Source of the DNA: Alisma plantago-aquatica
Lineage: Eukaryota; Streptophyta; Magnoliopsida; Alismatales; Alismataceae
Reading direction: 5' to 3'
DNA: 64,000 nucleotides
NCBI GenBank assembly: GCA_963693085.1
Contig: OY856410.1
Coordinates: 560,345,906 to 560,409,905, forward strand
The stretch's first letter is position 1; each line of letters opens with the position of its first letter. Position numbers and translations under genes: made by a program. Shown here in pieces: positions 22,381 through 35,299 of the stretch. A model generated the notes under the pieces. The model saw only the letters and a program-made list of their open reading frames with translations. It did not search any database and had not been told where the DNA came from.

Positions 22381-25300
22381 ATCTAGATAAATAAAATGAA
22401 ACAAAAGAATATAAGTGTAGATATCTTTATTTCTTATAAATTCTTAGATAATTTTAGAAAAATTGCAAAATACATACATGTTTTAAATCACTCATTCATT
22501 TCATAGAACAATAGTGGCCATTAAATTATACTTCCACTACATTCTTATAAAATATTATTTAATCTTATAATTTTTTTTCATATGTAGTCACCAATTAATA
22601 TATTTAACCATAGTTTCATCTAGAGAGAAATTAATAGTATTTTTAGAATCACTAAAATATCTTCAATGGTATCATGTCCTAAACTTAAAGTTAAATAATA
22701 TTTATTAAATTTTTTTGATGATTTTTTGAATGCTTTGTAGTATATTATAATGTCATATTCATTGGGATACATATTTATCCCACTCTCCTCATGTGGTCAA
22801 ACATGCATAATTAACATTATAACTAGAACATGAAACATAAGTAACAACAATACTACCATTACATGGGGTATATTTATCCCAAGCCCCTAAAGGTGGGTCT
22901 AAATAATCCTACTCCATATTCATGTTTTTGAGGTGCAATTTAACAAAGATGTCTGCAACCAACCATTGAATATTATTGATGAGGAATATTTTCACTTGAT
23001 ACGCTTAAGCTATCATCTTCTAGATGGGTACTTGACATCCTAAAAAGCCAGGGAAGCTCTCCCACTATTTTCAATTGCCTTCACTCCATTGCTATAATTA
23101 GGTTCAATGATTATCTTTCTTCATCCTAGCCCTACCTATGCTAATTCTAACATAATCCATTGTATCTCCCTCTCAATAAGTGATGATGGATTTACCTTGA
23201 TATATTATCCTCTCACCATTTATGATTCTCAAGTCTTGTGAATTACTACACTACATGCACTACTTTTGTGCAAAACAAAATCCACATGAACCTTCACCCC
23301 TTATCTAGTGCATTCCACTAAGAGGATGGTGAACCCATTTATGTTATCTGATTCTCATCATATTGTATCCAAGAGTTCTCCATTTGTCTGATATTGCTTC
23401 ATATTTGAATACATAATGCACATGTTTACATCCTTTATTTCTCAAATGCTAGACAACTTCTACAGAGCTAGACTTGCCAGCAAGCCACCATTAAAAATGG
23501 TTTGTAGGTTATTCTTAGCTTATAAGATCTCCTTCAACCAGCATGCCAAGGGAATGACAAAGAAATTGGGGACTAGGTGATTCATACCAAGTTAATTCGT
23601 AGCATATACCATCTACTTACAATCTCTAATAGCTTGAATTCCAGTTTCTTCCTCATCCTCACATTTGATACATACCCCATCATCAATAAGATGTCACTAC
23701 TTTTTCATTGCATTCCTCACTATTGCAACAATTCATAGAGTAGTTTTTGTCTTAGAAGGTACTCAGCCTCTGACTTTGCTTTCTAGGAGCCGATTCTCTT
23801 TCTCCCTACTCCTTCCCGTAGTAGGTTGTAAGTTGGCTTGGTTGTAATCTTACCACTCTTAGTCAAGTTCTAGGCCCTAAAATTTTATATATAGGTTTTG
23901 GTGGAAACTCATATGGATAGTAATAATAAAAAGGTGGGGATCCATTTCCACACCTTACATAACCACTTTTTAGGTGTGCAACCAACTTTAAAATAAGTAA
24001 AATAGATTTGATGTATGAATGTACACCAAAAACAAATAAGGATAAATCTAAAAAAGGCAAGAAATTCATGTGCATGTAGTCTATATTTCATTAAGCTCTT
24101 AAATGTAGTACTAGTATCAGAAATATTTATCTTGAAAGATGTTTAAGAATCCCATCAAAGCTATATATAAGAATAAAAAAATGTGTTAATTTAGAATATG
24201 AAGACTTGACAAAGTTTGTTCCTTAGAAATTTGATCAAAAGTCCTTTTAGTGTAATGTATACAAGGATACTCATTGATAAACTTCCATTTACTTTTGTTG
24301 AATATAATGGATATATAGCATGCACATTTTTTTAAAATCTTAGACTAGTCTAAAAATGGAGATGTATTTCAACTTAGAAAGCTTTTCTATCTTGTCATGC
24401 TGGTAATGCATCTCATAGTATCAAGTTTATAGAATATTTCTTATACGTGTCAATATTGATTTCATTGAATAAAGTTGATTTTTTTTAAAGATCAGTAGTT
24501 GTATTTTGATTGATGGATACTCTATAATAAACAATGAAAAACTGAGTAATCTTGTATTATCGATTGAGGCAATACATGGTTCTTCTTGTCTGATGGAACA
24601 AGTGCTTGAAAAAAGTGGTCTATCCCTATTTAGATAAACATCTTCACATGCAATTTTATGCACATACTCATAATCAAATTATGAAAGATAGTATAAGAGG
24701 AACTTCTAACTATTTAGACTATATTCATGATGTTATGAAATGTTCTTTAGGTTCGTCCTAACTTGTCAAATATTCAATTGCTATAGATATAATTTTATTT
24801 CAAGTTTTCTCATGCCTAGAGTAAATGGACACCGGATAAAGATCACTATAGTGAGGATCATGTATTTCATAAATTCCCAAAATAGTAATATTGTAGTACA
24901 GATTGTGTCACTTGATATACAAGTTCTAATTCATTTTACTATGCAATATGTACACTAGAGGTATTAATAAATGATTGGAGTAAGATATATTTCTTAAAAT
25001 CCATGACATTGGGATAATATTATTTTGACATAATGATGGGAATTTTTGTAATTTGAATATGATTTAATTGTTTTTTCAACCTCGCTATAATATAAAATAT
25101 TTGATATCATATATTGAGAAATTACAATCTTTATAGAAATTAAATGAGTTTCCTAACAATCCAATTTTGCTAGGATACGTTCGGTAACATACAAACCCAC
25201 CTAATTAGTTATTTTTCTTATATACATCAAGAGTGGATGGAAAAGAGAGTATAGTGATATGGTTTGAAAATATAAAATTTTCTTTGATATGCTCAGTTGG

Positions 25301-26058
25301 TAAACTTAGAATAGAACCATCACATCATGTTCTTTCTTTAGTGGCTAGAAAAGTTTTCTATTTGAGTTCCATGTGTGGTTCCACACTGCTTTTCACATTA
25401 GGGAATGAGTCCTTCATAAATATACAACTTCATGTGTGCCTAAACTTTGAAGGATGAACTCTTCTCCCTTGATTAACTAAGTGAATTGAATATCGTTATA
25501 AATAGAAGATAGATACAATGAATACACTGAGATAAATTCACTAAGTAAAATTTTCAAACCATCCTATCTACTATTAAGTTATTGACATAAATAATTTCTC
25601 CATAATAATTAACATTGACGTATTTTCTCACAGATAATGATAATAATAAGATTAGCTCATTAGCTACTAAGGAATAGTTCAAGTGTAACAAACATCTCAC
25701 CTTAATGAAGGGACTAGGTATGAAGCCTTATGTTTCCCTTGGAATGAATCATCCAATAGACATGCCAATCCACTGTGTAATTTCGATGCCACCTCTAGTG
25801 CATGAGTAGGTTGAGGGGATCCCGAGAGTTTCCTTTGTGGGTGGGTCCAAAGTTTCCCTACCTAGAAGAGGTTCTCTCATTAATCCAAAATATTACTTCA
25901 TTAAATGGTTCATCTATGAAAAATACATTGACAAACTTAAAAAGGTGATATTTATACTTCAAAACATGAATATGTTTTATACATTTTTTACCTTTCATGA
26001 ATATTTTCCCTTATTAGTCATTTCTATGGTTTATGCTCAAATTTATAAATTTCAAAGA
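22380..26058. other. AT-rich unassigned region
   Basis: Frames up to about 100 codons occur (for example 25837-26142) but have low-complexity F/Y/I/K composition and no motif. No repeat termini or primer sites were recognised. It may contain the 3' part of relic G2 and other decayed elements. Confidence 0.35.
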
Positions 26059-26063
26059 AAACT
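26059..26063. repeat. Target-site duplication (left) of the Athila-like element
   Basis: aaact directly before the LTR start; repeated at 41887-41891, 15.8 kb away. Confidence 0.85.
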
Positions 26064-27653
26064 TGATGTGCATATTTTATATCATCTTTCGGACCACATT
26101 TTGTTGATTTTCAAATCAATTACACCCAATAATCACTGTTAATCATGCTAGATTTTCCACTCTATTGTTATCTTTACTTGCTATATTGTTTATATTGTAG
26201 GTATCAATTTTGGGAATCAAAATGAGGAGAAAACAACATCATAGTATCCATCAATACATTCTACAATCATCTTAACATTCAGAAAGTCAATGTTGTTAAA
26301 ACTAGTAGTGACATGCCTACCAGTTGCTGATGTTAAACCATGATGGCCCACACATCCTCCCAGACAACCGGGAACCCATGTACAGAAATCAACATGTTGT
26401 GTCAAGAAAAACACACATCGTGTCCCATTCCATAACTTGAATCCAGAACTCTCTGAATTGCAGCAACACCCCGTGTTAAATTTAGACATGCCATGTGACT
26501 TTCCAAAATTTTGATCCAGACTTCAGTTATTGTATCGAACACACCGTTTTGGCCATCCAACATGTAGTGTGACCTATAGATCTCCCTCAAACATGAATTT
26601 AACTATCTCACACTTACATATACAGTCCCAATCTATCTTGGACTGATATCACGGACTATTTCAGACCCTTTAGAGAGGGAATCAAACAAGGGATCACCAG
26701 GAGGAATTGGAGGCATTCTAAGGGAGAAAATTTGGTTTCTCAAGAGGAAAACTTCTTCCTTCTTCTTCAACTATTACACCAGGGATCTCTTCCTTTCTCT
26801 TCTCTCCACTCCCACATGAAGCTTTTCGGAGAGTTTCTAACAATAAGGGACAAAGTTGTGACTCCTTGAGAAATGTTCTAACTCTATCTTACTTATTCTA
26901 TGGATATCTGAGTTAACACTTCTTTTATGAGGTCTAGCATTGCTTTCTACTGCTTGTATCTACTTTATACAGCCATGGAGGAGTAGATCTTCTTTTCTTG
27001 GGAACGGGCGAGTAACTCCTATGTCATGCTTTGTAGAGCTATGAATTATCTTGCTTATTTTTGGTTTACTATTCTACGAATACATCAGTGTTTATTTCAC
27101 ATATATGCTTGATTGGCCATCTTGTATGTATGTCTTATGCTTCTTGTGTATACTGGGAAGGTGTACATTGAAGTAGGGAGATATATTTTGTATCTTTGTT
27201 TCTTTGACCATTGGAGTGGTTTAGAAGTGAAGGGGATCCCAATTTTTTGGTGGTTCTATTTTGAGTATATGCACGGTGATGCTATATAAGGGTAGAATCA
27301 TTCTACACTACCAGGAGGGGTGTAGAACTCAAACCTTCCTTGGTGATTTTGTTTCTTGTAAATTTTTTGTTGTTTCATGATGTGATATGATATTGAAACC
27401 CTATCTTCAAGAATTCCTAATCCAATTTGATCCTTAATACAAATGATTTCTATTTTAATTCATTATCTTCTAAATTTCTTAGTTCACATAGAAAAACCTC
27501 TCTTGTTAAAAAAATCTATATTGTTGAAGTTCAATACTCTTTCGCCTAACAAACCCTTGATCCTTGGACAACCTCGATAATACTACATGCACCCGTATAC
27601 TTGTGAGGTAGTTCTTGAGTTATAAATATTAAAACTTGCACATTTAGCTAGCA
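26064..27653 (+). repeat. 5' LTR of the Athila-like element
   Basis: It begins tgatgtgcat and ends tagctagca. It is collinear with 30651-31342 plus 41012-41886 throughout (for example gcttgattgnncatc, gtgtacattgaagtag, gggtgtagaactcaaacctt). Between about 26390 and 26570 it contains several near-palindromic cacgtcgtgt-like motifs. No protein is encoded. Confidence 0.85.
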
Positions 27654-27659
27654 AGTTTT

Positions 27660-27677
27660 TGGCACCATTGCTGGGGA
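27660..27677 (+). promoter_or_regulatory. tRNA-Asp-type primer binding site
   Basis: tggcaccattgctgggga differs from the plant tRNA-Asp 3'-end complement tggcgccgttgccgggga only by G-to-A/C-to-T changes, and lies 6 bp after the LTR. Confidence 0.8.
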
Positions 27678-28028
27678 GCATCGTTATTATTGTTAGAGTA
27701 AAAAGTATTAGATAGTAAGCAAGACTAGATCACACCATTACCTATCATATCTATCATCATGTTGTTTTCCATCATGATCATCATCATTATCATATTTTTT
27801 ATCTTCCATTTTCATTTTTGTACTTCACTCACCTTTTTTACTTGCAAGACTATGTGAGGTGCTCTAAAATAAGTCTTGAACCATCCATATTTCTATACTG
27901 CAAAATTGATCATAATGTTAGCAACCTTCAAAAAGCAAGGAGGGGTGAAACTCAAATAGATTTGGAGGAAACACAACATCCATCACCTTCATCGCCACCA
28001 TCTTCACTCGAAAGTCCATCCCAACAAG

Positions 28029-29197
28029 AAGAACAAATCATGGAAGATGATCATCTTTGTTGTTCCAGCTACTACAAATGTCCATGGGGTTATGAATAAC
28101 CCACAAATCCAGGCAAATGGTTTTTCTACCAACCCCACCATTATACATATGATACAATAGATTCGGATTGGAGGGACACCAATGGAGGATCCGAACCTCT
28201 ACATAGCTAAATTTTTACAATTGTTAGGCACTCTCAAGATAGATGGTGTTCCTACTAATGTCACTTGTCTTCTTATTTTTCCCTTCTCCTTAAGATACAG
28301 AGCCAAGGCGTGGATCTATTCTTTTCTAAGATACTCCTTCAACAGTTGGGTTGAACTCCTCAAAGTTTTCTTAGCCGAATATTTCCATCAAGAAAGACTA
28401 CACAGTTGAGGAGTCAGCTCATCAATTTTTCACAAAGGGATGGAAAGACCTTGTATGACACATGGGAAAGGTTCAAAGACCTTCAACATCTTTGTCCACA
28501 CCATGGTTTGAGCAATTGGCTTCTAATTCAAACTTTCTATAATGGCTTATTTTACAATGCAAGGATATCTATTGATGTTGCTGCAAATGGTGCTTTAATA
28601 AACAAGTTATACAACGATGCTTATGCCATTACTGAAGACACAAAAATTAATCATTTTTAGTGGAGTCCTAACTGGAGCATCCAACCTTCTTCTTCAAGCT
28701 CTATTTTTAGAAAGCAAGTTGCGGAAGTAATTTGTGATGCATGTGGAGTAGCAAGACACACTCTTTTTTTATGCTCAACCATACCATCAAAATTTGAAGA
28801 GATATCAAAACTCAAAAACAATGTTAGCTGCAATTTCATACATCAACAACAACATTTGCAGCCCAACCTGAGCTGGGTGTCCATGCTTGAGACCTTTGTC
28901 TCAACTCAAATTCACCAAAATGATGAGCTTCACCAACAAAGGGAGCTACTAAAGGATGCTATTTCACAACTTTCTTCTAGGGTGGATGGAATTTCTACTC
29001 ACACTAGGATGTTGGAGAATCAAATTTCTCAACAAGCTCTTGCCAATAAAAAAGAACCCTCTAGTTCCTTTCCTAATCAACTACAAATACATTCAAGGGA
29101 GACATTCATGTTAGTTAATTTGAAGAGTGTAGTTTATATAGGAGAATCTTTTCACCATCAAATACAATACCATATGAAGTTGTTGACTCCAATCTAG
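28029..29197 (+). pseudogene. gag: Athila/Tat-type gag, frameshifted
   Basis: The nucleocapsid and capsid protein of a Ty3-gypsy element. From 28146 the frame reads RIGGTPMEDPNLYIAKFL, then FPFSLRYRAKAWIYS, the typical Retrotrans_gag core of Athila/Tat elements. A stop and frame change near 28406 lead into a frame with FSQRDGKTLYDTWERFKDL and CPHHGLSNWLLIQTFYNGL, again diagnostic. In that frame a perfect CCHC zinc knuckle, CDACGVARHTLFLC, lies at about 28733-28774. A coiled-coil-like spacer and SRETFMLVNLKS, equivalent to the PREQxxAxTLRSG motif at the end of Athila gag, follow. It is disrupted by stops at 28131 and 28659 and by the frameshift. Protease and pol are absent downstream. Confidence 0.8.
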
Positions 29198-30635
29198 GCA
29201 ACCATGTTGAAGCTCAAAGGAAGAAATATGCATATGCTCTAAAGGATGATTTTTCAAACAAGTCAAGTTCCCCCTTGTAGCACATCTTTAATACAATACT
29301 TGATGATGACAAAATTCTCTTTGAATCTGATTTTCATTATTTTGAATAAGAGAATGAAGGGACAAACAATATTGAAATCCTGATGACTATTCCTATTGCA
29401 AATCACAAGCGTCAATCTTTAGGCCAAATAAAATATATATTGACAAAGAGGCATAGATCCTTAACACAAAAATTTCCAGCCTCAAATCCAAGCAATGGAC
29501 CTCCCTCTTGATCATTCACCATGACAGGTATTTGGTTGTAATAATATTGAGTTTGTTATATGCAGTGAGGACACTACAAATTTCAAGCTTTGGGGGAGAG
29601 CAAGTGGCTAACAGTTGTAGTTTTCTGTTTGATTTTCTTTTCTAGTTAAGTGAAAAATCTATGCTTGATCATGATGATCTATTATTATTTGGGTAGAAAC
29701 GAAATCCCTTCTAGATAAACCATGTACCCATTGAGATAATAGTTGGAGAAACTTAGCATGCACATACAACAATTTAATGAAATCACTTGGCCAATCACTC
29801 ATGTTGCCATGATATTTTTGCTCTAGCATGTTTTTCATTTTTATCACTCTTATCTCAGTGCATGTAATGGTTCAATTTATTTGGATTAATCAACTTTACA
29901 ACCTTGGGTAGCATTTTTGATGATTCTTCCAGATATATAGTGCATTTTGTACCATCCCTATGAAGAAAATTTTGCCAAATAAAATAATTCTAGGTTTTGA
30001 ATCGCCTATATGCATGACCCTTCTACTCTTTGAAGATATGACTACACTAGGACTGTGAGGTTCCCAAGCAGGACCCAAATCACATCTAAAAAGGGATATT
30101 TGTTTGCTCAAAATAAAAAGTTCTCATCCTTACAAAAAATGGCTAAGCCGCCCACATGATCTCCCAACCCAATGAAGGAAGGGAATTACATTAGAAAGAG
30201 GGTCAATAAATTCCAAATGGCATTCCACATGCGCGTAAGCCTACATTAGCAGCCAAGTACCAACCCGAATCTCTTAATTTTAAAATCTTGATGCTTATGA
30301 AGGATTCATTCCAGATTTGTTGATGTCAATCTGGAATTTTAATTTTATTCATCCTTATAATCATTAGGGTTTGGTTGCATATTCACTACATTTTGGCTTT
30401 ATCATCATACCTCTATTCATTGCTATCTTGTTGATTTTTCCAAAGCAATTTGACCACATTTTTGAACTTAACTTCAAACTTTGAGTGTTTGAAATGAATT
30501 CATGTCTAGTTTCAATATCTTGACAATGATCTGTATTCTATGATCAAATTCTTCCATCTCATTAGATGTATGTGCCATGCTATTTCTTCAGCTGTGTATC
30601 TTTATTTCTTTTTGCTTGAGGATAAGAAATGGTTT
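29198..30635 (+). other. Noncoding 3' part of the Athila-like element
   Basis: About 1.4 kb without domain motifs. It contains ttcaagctttgggggag at 29581-29597, a feature commonly seen ahead of the 3' untranslated part in this group. All pol functions expected here in an autonomous member are missing. Confidence 0.7.
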
Positions 30636-30650
30636 AAGCTTAGGGGGATT
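30636..30650 (+). promoter_or_regulatory. Polypurine tract of the Athila-like element
   Basis: aagcttagggggatt directly precedes the TGATATGTG start of the 3' LTR. Confidence 0.65.
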
Positions 30651-31342
30651 TGATATGTGTATTTCATATCATCTTTTGGACCACTTTTGGTTGTATTTCC
30701 GAATCATTTCCACCCAATAATCACTCTTAATCCTACTATATTGACCACTTCGTTGTTATCTTTACTTGCTCTGTAGTTTAGATTGTAGGTACCGCATTTT
30801 GTCATCAAAATGGGGAGAAAATGACATCATATATCCATCAATACATTCCCCATTCATTTAAGCATTCATAAAGTCAATGTTAATGAAACTGGTAGTGTTA
30901 TATTGTGTCTAGAAATCAACACGTCGTGTCTAGCATAGACAAGCCATGTCTAGAAAAACACATGTTGTGACCCAGTCCAGAACATGAATCTAGAACTCTC
31001 TAAATTGTAGCAACACTCCATGTCGAATATTGGCACGCCATGTGACTTTCAAAAATTTTGATCTAGACTTCATTTATCGCATCAAACACGTCGTGTTGGC
31101 CATCCAACACGCCATGTGACCTGTAGATTTTACTCAAACGTGAATTTAACTATCTCACACTTATATATACAATTCCAATCCATCTTGGGGTAGTTATCAC
31201 AAACTATTTTAGACCGTTTAGAGTGAGACTCAAGAAAGGGAGAGGCAGGAGGAGTTGGAGGCGTTCCAAGGGAGAAAAGTTGGTTTCTCAGGAGGGAAAC
31301 TTCTTCTTATTCCTTCTTCTCCAACTATTGTAGTAGGGATCT
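30651..31342 (+). repeat. 3' LTR of the Athila-like element, part 1
   Basis: Collinear with 26064-26770. It is interrupted after ggatct by copia-1. It includes clustered cacgtcgtgt/cacgccatgt motifs at 30918-31125, also present in the 5' LTR but better preserved here. Confidence 0.85.
31338..31342. repeat. Target-site duplication (left) of copia-1
   Basis: gatct immediately before the TGTTAG of the copia LTR; repeated at 41007-41011 after the other LTR. The host LTR reads through without the copia. Confidence 0.85.
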
Positions 31343-33502
31343 TGTTAGTATGTATGCTCAGAGAGCCAATAATTTGATGATTGGGATATGGCATTAGATA
31401 CTTGATTTGACAATAATAAAGGCAAGCTTCCAATATATTTTGTATATTTGGTTATGAGATAATAATTACATAATAAATATCTAGAGAAGAATATTAATCA
31501 ATGATGTATGTATTCAAGTTACTAACCTTGTGGATGAGATCATACAGACGTTAAGAGTACATATACACATTCTCATTATGTCCCTGATCAGTTGTTATTG
31601 TGGAAGGTGGATCAACAAGAATGACACATAATATCAAAGTGTGAGTTGGTTGATGAATAAATGTCATTTTTCATGATATGGCAATATCAAACCAAGCACA
31701 CAGATACATGTTAGAGAATAGTGTATCAGATAGACCCACCGTGAGACTGACACATGCAAGCCATCATTATGGAAGTCATATTCAGTTCTCATAGTGAAGG
31801 TGGTAGTTGTGGTTCTTAGACCTGAAATCATTGCACTCATCACACGTCGTTAGGTACACTTTGACATCGTCAAACGCAATCTTGAAACATGGGTTGTTAT
31901 AAAGGTCATGATTGGGTGACTTTGACACATGGGGACTGACTATGAGTGATAGATATGGGATTCGACCCTCCTATAGGAGTATGATATCTAAGGCCTCTTG
32001 ATTAGCAACACTGAGAAAAGTATGCCCATACACATGTGAGTCAATATGTGATATTGAGCTTACATATATCTCATGCAGTCTGTTTTGGTTCAAGAAACAT
32101 GATTGAATTATACTGAGGATGACTGCTCCATGCCTCTAGTTCAATCTGGATATCAGTGATAAAGGAACTATACAAACACTATAACATCATACACATATTG
32201 TAGGTTGACGTTGCTCCCCAACTTTCTATTCATTTGGGTAGCAATGATGTGCGACTAGGCACTGCTCATTGCTTGTGATGTCATAAGTTAGTTATGTACA
32301 TTCACTACCACCGTGATATGGGACCTATAGGGTTACACACATAGGAAATCATCTAGAAGAGGAGTTTGATCTTGAATGAGATAATTAAATTGATTACTAA
32401 AGTGTGTAGGTATTTCAATTCACGCAACAGATCAGCTGAATAGATTGTCAAACAATCAGTTCAAGTGTTGAGACTGCTGTTTGGAATGTCAGGATGATTG
32501 TATTGTACATTGGTTGAAATTATATCTGACCAGGCCTGCGAGATACCGATCTCACTTGTGCAAAATGGTCGTCTGTCCTAGTGCGAGACGCCCTCTCAGT
32601 TGCACCAAATGGCTATCTCAGGGGTGTAATTTGATTGCATTAGGATTGATCCTGATGTCAAGTTCAATACTAATTAGAATTGGATTTCTGGCATATGTGC
32701 AAAATTGGAAAGTGTGAAATGAATGTCTCCCATACGAGATGACTATCTTGGTTTATGAGACATCTGCTTTGGTGCACGCAAGCTGCGAAACTTCCAAAAT
32801 TGTTGCGAAAACTCAAGATCATCCAATTCTTTCCACTCCCACTTTAGTCCCGTATTGGCTGGGGACTGGAAACCCTAACCCCTCCTATATATAAAGGGTT
32901 ACTGGGGACTTCTCAAAACACAAATACTACATAGGAAATTGAGAATCAGTTGCTCTAACAATTGTTGTCCTCTCTAGTTATGGTAACCATGAGAGCCCAG
33001 ACAAGTCCTACCCGACTAGGCAGAGATAGCCACAAGAGAGAAACAACTGAGGATCATTGTTGTGGGAGACCATGTTGGTGACTAGTACACCAACATGAGG
33101 GACAACTCCTTCCTATCCATTCAAGCAAGATGACAAGAGTTCTAGTTGGTCCGTGTGGACTACTCTAGAGGAAGGAGTCCTTTGGTAGCTTCTAGGAGGG
33201 CAACATCAAGTCACAGTCTGTGGCGAGATCAGAGGAGCCGCTACAGCAGTTGTCTGGGTCTGCTGTCAGTGGAGGAGAAGTCAGATGAGTCTGTGTGCAT
33301 CTAAGAGCTTCACAGACACCATCCAAGATAGAGTGTGCATCTCATCGATGAGGATTGTCACTGGACTTGCTCCAGGACTAGGTATATCTTTGTGAAACCA
33401 TCATTCCCATTGCATAATTATTGATGCGATTTAGTGGTTAATGGGAAATATGTTAGTAAAATTTTTGTTTCCTCTACCTATCTGATGTCATATTTCCCTA
33501 TT
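31343..33502 (+). repeat. 5' LTR of copia-1
   Basis: 2160 bp from tgttagtatg to tttccctatt, matching 38862-41006 along its whole length. It holds a TATA box at 32885-32895. Confidence 0.87.
32885..32895 (+). promoter_or_regulatory. TATA box of the copia-1 5' LTR
   Basis: ctatatataaa is followed by gggttactggggacttct. The same TATA plus actgggggcttcc context recurs in the 3' LTR (40389-40399), copia-2 (53876-53890) and the minus-strand copia-3 (44679-44688), so it is the conserved family promoter. Confidence 0.7.
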
Positions 33503-33503
33503 G

Positions 33504-33516
33504 TGGTATCAGAGTC
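33504..33516 (+). promoter_or_regulatory. Initiator-Met primer binding site of copia-1
   Basis: tggtatcagagtc, one change from the usual tggtatcagagcc, directly after the 5' LTR. Confidence 0.8.
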
Positions 33517-33652
33517 ACGACAATTAATTATATTTTGGATAATCAATATGATCAGATTTTAGTTTTATTAATTCTATTTATTGCATGCGATGTGAATATT
33601 AATCTGGTTGATGTGCACATCCATCTAAATTACCACATAAGAACCCAAATGA

Positions 33653-33654
<2 letters not shown>

Positions 33655-33694
<40 letters not shown>

Positions 33695-33721
33695 GTGTAT
33701 CTATATATAAGTATATATATG

Positions 33722-33753
<32 letters not shown>

Positions 33754-33860
33754 TATATCTGTGTGTGTGTATGTGTATGTGTGTGTATATATATGCACAC
33801 ACACATATATATATATGTATATGTATATGTATGTATATATGTATATATATAAATAAATAA

Positions 33861-33900
<40 letters not shown>
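33655..33900. repeat. (TA)n/(TATG)n compound microsatellite in the copia-1 leader
   Basis: About 245 bp of TA, TATG, TGTG and AAAT short repeats, 150 bp after the primer site. The copia-2 leader has an equivalent tract at the same distance (54671-54871). It explains the tyrosine/isoleucine-only frames on both strands. Confidence 0.9.
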
Positions 33901-34583
33901 CAATTTACACATGTCGCCATAAAATCAATTTTGAAGGTAGATGTGATGCATGGTTATGGCCAAAACCCTAGATCTATGTGTGCATGGTTGATGGTATTTG
34001 TTCTTGTTGATAATCAGTCTACATACTGAGCCTATGTGTCCTTTCCAAATGTAAATTAATGCTCTTCTTCCTATTTCCCCTCAAATGTAATTTGAGGTTT
34101 TCCCCGTATACAATGTAATAAGAAATAGGATAGTTTTAATTTATGTTTCGACATGAGATGACGATCTACACAAAAACAAAATGATCGGCTTGTGAGATGA
34201 CTCAATCGACTGGAATACCAGGGAGGCCAGATGATAGGAGGATGAATCGATCGACTGGTGACCCAACCAACTGATTGGAGATGTGTAGACATTGCTTGAA
34301 CTTTAGAACCAGATCGCTTCATAAGAGCCCAATCGGGTGACCAGGAGGTGAGCCTATCGATTTAAGAGTTGAATCGATCAACCCAGATTAGTTCAAGCAC
34401 CAATCTTCACCAATAACATGTTGCATATGATGTGGACTATAGGTGGTAGTAATTCCTTGTAGCTCCAAGGAATTACAATAGTATGCCCATAACCACCACT
34501 TGTGTGTTTTATTTATCGCATGTACTCATTTGTGGTTATAACATGTATATGATACGTACTATATATATGGTGGTTGGATAGAA

Positions 34584-34590
<7 letters not shown>

Positions 34591-34635
<45 letters not shown>
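34591..34635. repeat. (TA)n microsatellite
   Basis: About 22 TA units, still in the copia-1 leader before gag. Copia-2 has only a short related tract at this place (near 55520-55540). Confidence 0.9.
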
Positions 34636-34639
<4 letters not shown>

Positions 34640-35299
34640 CCCTCAATTATTATATCAAGTTCTAGATGCTTTCCAAAAGTGGCCCACATGAAAGCTTTAT
34701 CGACCAAGCGTAGGATGCGCCTCTACTGGGTGCTCCGTCTATCTCATAGAAGTGTGATGGTAATAATGTAGGTTCAACCTCTGCGAGGTGCATTATTATC
34801 ATGTCAACTTTTAGGTCAGGCTTGAATGGTATTTCTTAGAGTGTCTGGGCCCAGAAGCATGTAGATGATTATGACAAGGGGTTGTGCATATCATCTATCT
34901 AGAATGGCATATGATGCAATTGGCAAGAGTTGCCTACCTTGATGGTTGACTGTGTCTGTAGTGTTGACCGGGCCACAATTGAATTATCTTGGATTTGGCC
35001 CACTAGAATATTGTACTCTACAATATTCCAGATTGATATTGAGTGCTATCAATTTGAATAAAATAGAGGGAGCGATAGTTAATTAAAGACCTAATTAATA
35101 TCGTCAAATTTATCGAACCAAACCAAACCATTTTTTTTTGAAAAATTGCAATATATCTTTGTAGAATCAAATGTCAAACACAAAACACATTCAAATTGCG
35201 ATCAATCCTTTATAAGGAAAAAATGGAATAAAGTTCCACAATTGGTTAAGGACTTTGAGAAATGTTCTCATCAATGAGCAAAAGATCTATGTCCTTGAT

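Noticed and set aside
33535..33920. Open frames on both strands made almost only of tyrosine and isoleucine
   Set aside because: They are translations of the TA/TATG microsatellite in the copia-1 leader, open on both strands for compositional reasons. The same applies to 54638-54957.
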